From Macrostomum hystrix (taxonomy: Eukaryota > Platyhelminthes > Macrostomidae): a stretch of DNA of 64,000 bases. The stretch lies in assembly GCA_950097015.1 (NCBI GenBank), contig CATNEN010000038.1:13758001-13822000 (forward strand), read 5' to 3'. The notes under the pieces are model-generated. The model made no database searches and was not told where the DNA came from. It saw nothing but the letters and a program-made list of their open reading frames with translations. Shown piece after piece: positions 59,425 to 64,000 of this stretch (position 1 is the stretch's first letter; the number at the start of each line of letters is the position of its first letter). A program made the position numbers and the translations under genes.

Positions 59425-60027
59425 CCATCATCGCGAAATTGGTGGCAGATACAGAATACAGCGATGTTGGCATTGGGGAAGAAATGAATAGCGAAGCAAT
59501 GCGGAATTGCCAACAGGCTAGACAAAAAAAGTCCATCAAAACGCACAGGGAGAACTTTGAGTCCGAGTTCCGAAGGCACTGGACTCAGAGGATGGGAAAA
59601 TCAGCCAAGCTCAGCCACTTCTATTACACGTTTAAGAAAGATTTCTCCAGAGAAAATTACCTAAATAATAATCTCTAACCCAGAACAAAGGCGCACAATG
59701 TCCCGATTTCGTCGAGGAAACCACAAACTGGCCTGTGAGACATTGCGCACTGTAAGACGGAAAATCGCTTATGAAAACAGAACATGTCCAAAATGCAGAG
59801 TCGAGGTAGAGAGCGAAACTCATATTCTCTTTAGATGCGATTGGTCCGTTTATGTTCCAATTAGAAATAAATTCATGGACAAAGTGGCAGGCACTGTTCG
59901 AAATTTCGAAAGCCTAACAGCTGTTGACAGAATGGTGTATTTAATGACACAGGAAAGCACAGAATTAACAGAAAGTTTTGTGGACTTCATAGAAATATTT
60001 GATCGCAACTCGCAAAAAACACAATAG
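59425..60027 (+). mobile_element. LINE ORF2 3' end, copy 2
   Basis: Related to the copy at 58465 but longer at the 5' side. RHWTQRMGKSAKLSHFYYTF and FKKDFSRENYLNNN are in one frame. After a frameshift near 59670 come MSRFRRGNHKLACETLRTVR and CPKCRVEVESETHILFRCDW, with a stop at 60025-60027. The two copies are clearly diverged from each other. Confidence 0.72.
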
Positions 60028-61291
60028 CTATTCTCCTTTCGGGTGCGAAGTGATTTCAGTCTCAGTTTTAATTTTCTCTTCAAATTTCAATATTTCATTT
60101 TCTTGTTTTATTGTCTTTGCTTACAAATTTCAAATATTTTATTTATTCACCTAAAATTAATCTTATGCATGCTAACTGTTTTTGTATCGCCGTTTTTAAA
60201 TCGAATCGTTCAGCCTTGCTACCAACATCAAATAAACAAAAAATCAGCACCCAATCAGCGTGCGCATTTCAATAATAATAATAATACAGTTTGGGTGTGG
60301 TCGCCAATGTACAGTGTGATTGAGGGTTGAGGGTTTCTCTAACATACAAACGATTCAAGTCAGTGCAAATAGCTAAGTTCTAGAGAGAAGCCAAATGCAC
60401 CTATATAAAATATAGGTACATCTATAGGGTCGCCTATATAAAATTGCTAATGGCGACCCTATAGTTCACGGTCTATGAACTTGGGGTCAGTGCATAATGG
60501 GCTTGTAAAATAGCTTTCTCGCCGTGAAACATTCTTAATCGTCTTCTGCATAGCAATAGAATACCGGGCACAGCCGGGCATATGGGGCTGTGCTTTGAGA
60601 CTGTCGCGGAAATCTCGTAAGCAGTTTTTCTTGCTGTTCTGACCTCCCTCTGTGGCTCTGTCTCTGTAGCCTGTCTGGCTCATAATTATTGATTTTCTTT
60701 AAGCCCTGTTGGCCCACCCCCCGTTTTCTAACCCCCCTCTTCGCTATGTACGCTCTGGTCCACCAGTACGCACCTCGATTAAATAAAAGGTGGGCTACGT
60801 CTCTGACGTGAGGCTCTTAAGATTCGTTTTCATTCTCTCGCACTAAACACGGAATCTCATTTTTTTCTTAACACGGCTAAATTTGTTTGCATGAAATTCA
60901 CAACAGAGACTGTCCTGCAGTGTCAGCTCACGGTCAGACTCTCGGTCAGATGAGAGGAGAGGCAAAGGACACAGCTTGCTATGCCTGTCTATTTACTAGC
61001 TAGGGGATGCATGTACAGATATGGGAAAGAGGAGCTGTATTGAGGAGCTTCTAACTGAGCTGTATTGTTCTGCAGTTACCTGTTCTCTCCAGAGCTGAGC
61101 GTTTATGAATCATCGGATTTATATAAAGTGTTGAGAGGGAGGGAAAAAGAAAACATTTCACTGAAAAATGAGAAATACTCATTTTTCTGTACAGAAACCA
61201 ATTGATTAACTGCCAAGAAAATTGAAATGGACTTCTAATCAGCCCATAAAATCCCTTGCTTAGTTTTGCTGTCGCTCTGAAAGTAAGTCAA
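60028..61291. other. Intergenic DNA upstream of gene C
   Basis: No gene is seen. A perfect 13-bp inverted repeat (CTATAGGGTCGCC, 60422-60434 and 60452-60464) with a 17-base loop is the only marked structure. Confidence 0.45.
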
Positions 61292-62611
61292 ATGAGTCAG
61301 AGACGAACTCACTTATTTATTAACTTCCTGATTCTGTTAGGCGTCTCACTAGTTTGGCTGCTTGTTCAGCTGCCAAAGTCGGCCCGCATTGCACACGTCA
61401 AACGCAACGCAATCGTGAATGCCTGCTTGGGCGAAACCTCGAATTTGGAACTCGCCAGTCTGAGCGCCGTGACGAAGGCATTCGGCAGCGTCTGCCACGA
61501 CCTCAAGTGCCACGCGGCGCTTCAGTCAGCGACAGAGCAGGCCGTGGACCGGGTGCCCCGGATTCGGCACATCCTGTGGAAGAGCGAGCGAGTGTCGGTC
61601 TACTTTGCACAGCAGCTGAAGTCCTGGATCCAGATCCATCCGAACTGGACCTACGTTCTCTGGCGCGACAAGGATCTGGAAGGCTTTGTAGCCAGACAAT
61701 ACCCAGGCCTACTGTACAAGTTCCGGACACTGAAGCACCACATCATGCGAGTGGACATGATTCGTTACCTGATCCTGTACCGAGTGAGTCTTCTTCTCTA
61801 TAAAAATAAATCTTCCTAAATATTGATTCGAGCCGATTGTGAGGTGGCCTGACAAATTTTTATGTCCCTGCAGTTCGGTGGAGTGTACGCAGACCTGGAC
61901 TACACCCTGGTGCGGCCACTAGACCGGTTTCTCAAGTACCCGGCCACTGTGCCGATAACAGCGGAGGCCATTGCTATGATGTACTTCGGCATGAAGTGGC
62001 CCCCAGATCGACTGGCCAATCCGGCCCTGATGATCTCGGAGCCGCAGCACCCGTTCTTCTACTTCTGCATCCTGCAGTTGGCTGCCAACCCGAGTCAGGA
62101 AATTTTCCAGTTTGCCGGTCCCCTCGGCCTCTCCGCCATGGTGAATCGGTTTGCCATTGACTTCCAGATCTTGGCAGAACCAACTGGCATCATTTTTGTG
62201 CCGCCCTCTCGAGCCTTCGACGCATTCGCAAACAACAGTTTCAGGAGCAGCACAACCATCCACAAAAATAACTGGATAGCTATTCTGAGTAGAATGTGCC
62301 TACAAATCAAGAAGTCTAATTCATCAGCTGAACGGCTTCAGAAATATTGCAACGACGTCTACAACATGGACCCGATCACGAACAAGAACGACGTTTCGTA
62401 CGCTGTTCATGACACAAAGAAGCTGCGCACCTCTTACGACCCTCTAGGCTCACCGCAGTTCGCGAATCATTTAATGGATATCACAACAGTGGACCCGAGG
62501 ATCATAACGGCTGATCAGTTTATTTTAAGTATCAAAAGAAACGATTTTTTTCACAACGGTTCTGTAAGCATTGAAAAAAGTAATGGGACCGCCTTTGTGT
62601 GGACACGGTAG
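61292..62611 (+). CDS. GT32-type (DXD) glycosyltransferase gene C
   Basis: Predicted Golgi type II glycosyltransferase. Exons are 61292-61783 and 61874-62611 (409 aa; phase 0, donor GTGAGT, acceptor CTGCAG). The start was chosen because the first ATG gives a short basic N-terminus followed by a single anchor (LFINFLILLGVSLVWLLVQL, about residues 8-27). The catalytic part carries RIRHILWKSERV, HPNWTYVLWRDKD, MIRYLILYRFGGVYADLD with the DLD metal-binding motif at residues 171-173, and LMISEPQHPFFYFCILQL. The exon junction falls just before the DXD motif, close to where intron 2 interrupts genes A and B. Overall it is distant from A and B and has no counterpart of their exon 4. Donor and acceptor sugars are unknown. 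Confidence 0.85.
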
Positions 62612-63167
62612 ATGGACGGAAAATATGTCTCTTAGCAAGTTTAAGGAAAATGCTGGTTTTCGCCAAAAAGTACACTACAGAGATAATACATATTCACTTT
62701 TTATACACAAATTAAGTGCATAATTTAGTTTTTTTATCCACAAGTTTCATTGGAGGTGGATCCAGCCTCATCTTTTGATATTTTTTGTTATAGCTGCATT
62801 GATTTCTATCGAACTTTATTTAAAAAACATCGATTTCATACAGTAGATTTTCTTTTTCTCTAAATGCCCTGCTCCGAGCCAAACAATGCTCGTTTGCGAT
62901 TAGCTATCGGCTCAACCGATTTTCACTATTGCTTCACCAAAATAGGTCAAATTGGCAGAAGCCGGCACACGTATTTTTATTAAGCAAAACTTTTTTCTAA
63001 GGAGAATAAATTTTCGAAAACCTGTTTTAGATATGATTATTTAATGCTTTCATTTTTACAACTTGCGCACAGTAAAAGACTCCGCTGGCAATTTAAGAGA
63101 TTGCACCAGAGCTTTTCGACAGTATTGACTGCCAAAGGCCCAAAGAATAGCAAGGCCCAACACTGAC
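62612..63167. other. AT-rich flank downstream of gene C
   Basis: No gene or repeat is recognised. No canonical AATAAA is visible in the first 100 bases after the stop. Confidence 0.4.
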
Positions 63168-63292
63168 AGATATTAACGCCCAACACTGACAGATATCAAG
63201 GCCCAACACTGACAGATATCAAGGCCCAACACTGACAGATATCAAGGCCCAACACTGACAGATATCAAGGCCCAACACTGACAGATATCAAC
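63157..63292. repeat. 23-bp minisatellite
   Basis: About six copies of CAAGGCCCAACACTGACAGA followed by TAT, the last one truncated. Confidence 0.9.
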
Positions 63293-63579
63293 ACTGACAG
63301 AACACTGCTCTCACTCATAATGAAGCTTGCGCGTAGTTGAATGAATAATTGAAAGAATTTTTTTATTTTAACTATTTTTTAATTACTTCCCTTTGCGCGT
63401 TGCGCTAAGCAAATACATTATTTTTCGAAGTGATTAAAGTTAGTAAACGTTGAGAGTAAAAGTGATGCTTGGTTACTACCTGATTGGGCCAAGTATCGCT
63501 CTAAAGCTAGAACACAACTTCACCCCCTTATTTGCCTAGCATTAAATTTAAGAACAGTAGTAAATTGGTTAGTTTGATT

Positions 63580-64000
63580 GGCAGGCTTGTCGAGGTGGCG
63601 GAAAGCGCTGACCTAATCCTCAAAACGCTGAAGACCGAGTTGCTAATTGTGCCGGACGAAACTCCAGCGGACCTGACGCACCGAGGCATATGAAGCTCGC
63701 TCGCTGCCGGAAATTCACCTACCCCAGCGGTCTCGCGCCCAAGGACTCGCAGAGGACTCACCTGGGTCGGTATGCGCCGCCCCCCTATCAAAACGCTGCC
63801 AGACCGCCAGAGGGCTCGGCTGTGGCAGGCGGTTATCGAGACCGTCCTGCTTTACAACTCCGAGGCGTGGACACTGACAGTGCGCTAAGATCGACAGCTG
63901 GACTCGGCGCACTCGTGGCTGCTCCGCGCGGTATGGATGATGTGACCTGCCAGCTGGAGTCGCAACTTGGACGGGGCAGGCCGGCGTGGCAAAAGAGTGC
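63580..64000 (+). mobile_element. LINE reverse-transcriptase C-terminal fragment, cut by window end
   Basis: The block ARLWQAVIETVLLYNSEAWT near 63816-63876 matches the ETVLRHDTETWTLT block of the antisense LINE relic at 3.9-5.5 kb. Stops interrupt the frame, so this is a dead copy on the + strand. Confidence 0.65.

Overview
The window is metazoan nuclear DNA. Genes are split by GT-AG introns, exons are GC-rich and flanks AT-rich, and recognisable animal genes are mixed with degenerate transposons, tRNA-derived SINEs and many minisatellites. No vertebrate or insect hallmark is visible, so I would call it a bilaterian invertebrate and not go further. There are no bacterial operons, rRNAs or CRISPR arrays.

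Layout. 1.3-6.5 kb: a + strand gene of phase-1 exons with ankyrin repeats (ORF broken twice) and a disordered region holding eight copies of an 18-residue repeat; an antisense LINE remnant lies in one intron. 8.8-12.1 kb: GT32-type (DXD) glycosyltransferase gene A. 12.6-17.1 kb: a 17-bp satellite and a truncated Ty3/gypsy element. 20.0-25.6 kb: FCP1/CTDP1, the RNA polymerase II CTD phosphatase. 26.9-28.8 kb: a CC1-box coiled-coil protein (CDR2/BICDR-like). 32.0-36.5 kb: cytoplasmic dynein intermediate chain. 38.9-47.1 kb: a TGOLN2/TGN38-like trans-Golgi membrane protein, with a hAT remnant in intron 1 and a mariner relic plus two satellites in intron 3. 47.7-52 kb: satellites and unclassified repeats. 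52.9-55.6 kb (minus): glycosyltransferase gene B, a paralogue of A. 55.9-56.8 kb: a 14-bp array. 57.6-60.0 kb: hAT and LINE remnants. 61.3-62.6 kb: glycosyltransferase gene C. 63.6-64 kb: another LINE fragment running off the edge.

Functional links. The dynein intermediate chain and a protein with the CC1-box found in dynein adaptors are adjacent, and the TGOLN2-like protein and three predicted type II Golgi glycosyltransferases are secretory-pathway proteins; nothing shows that the genes are co-regulated. The strongest structural theme is that introns of unrelated conserved genes carry private tandem arrays with unit lengths of about 12-47 bp. I reconstructed exon models for five conserved genes from splice-site phase and protein similarity recalled from family knowledge; no alignment or transcript data were available.
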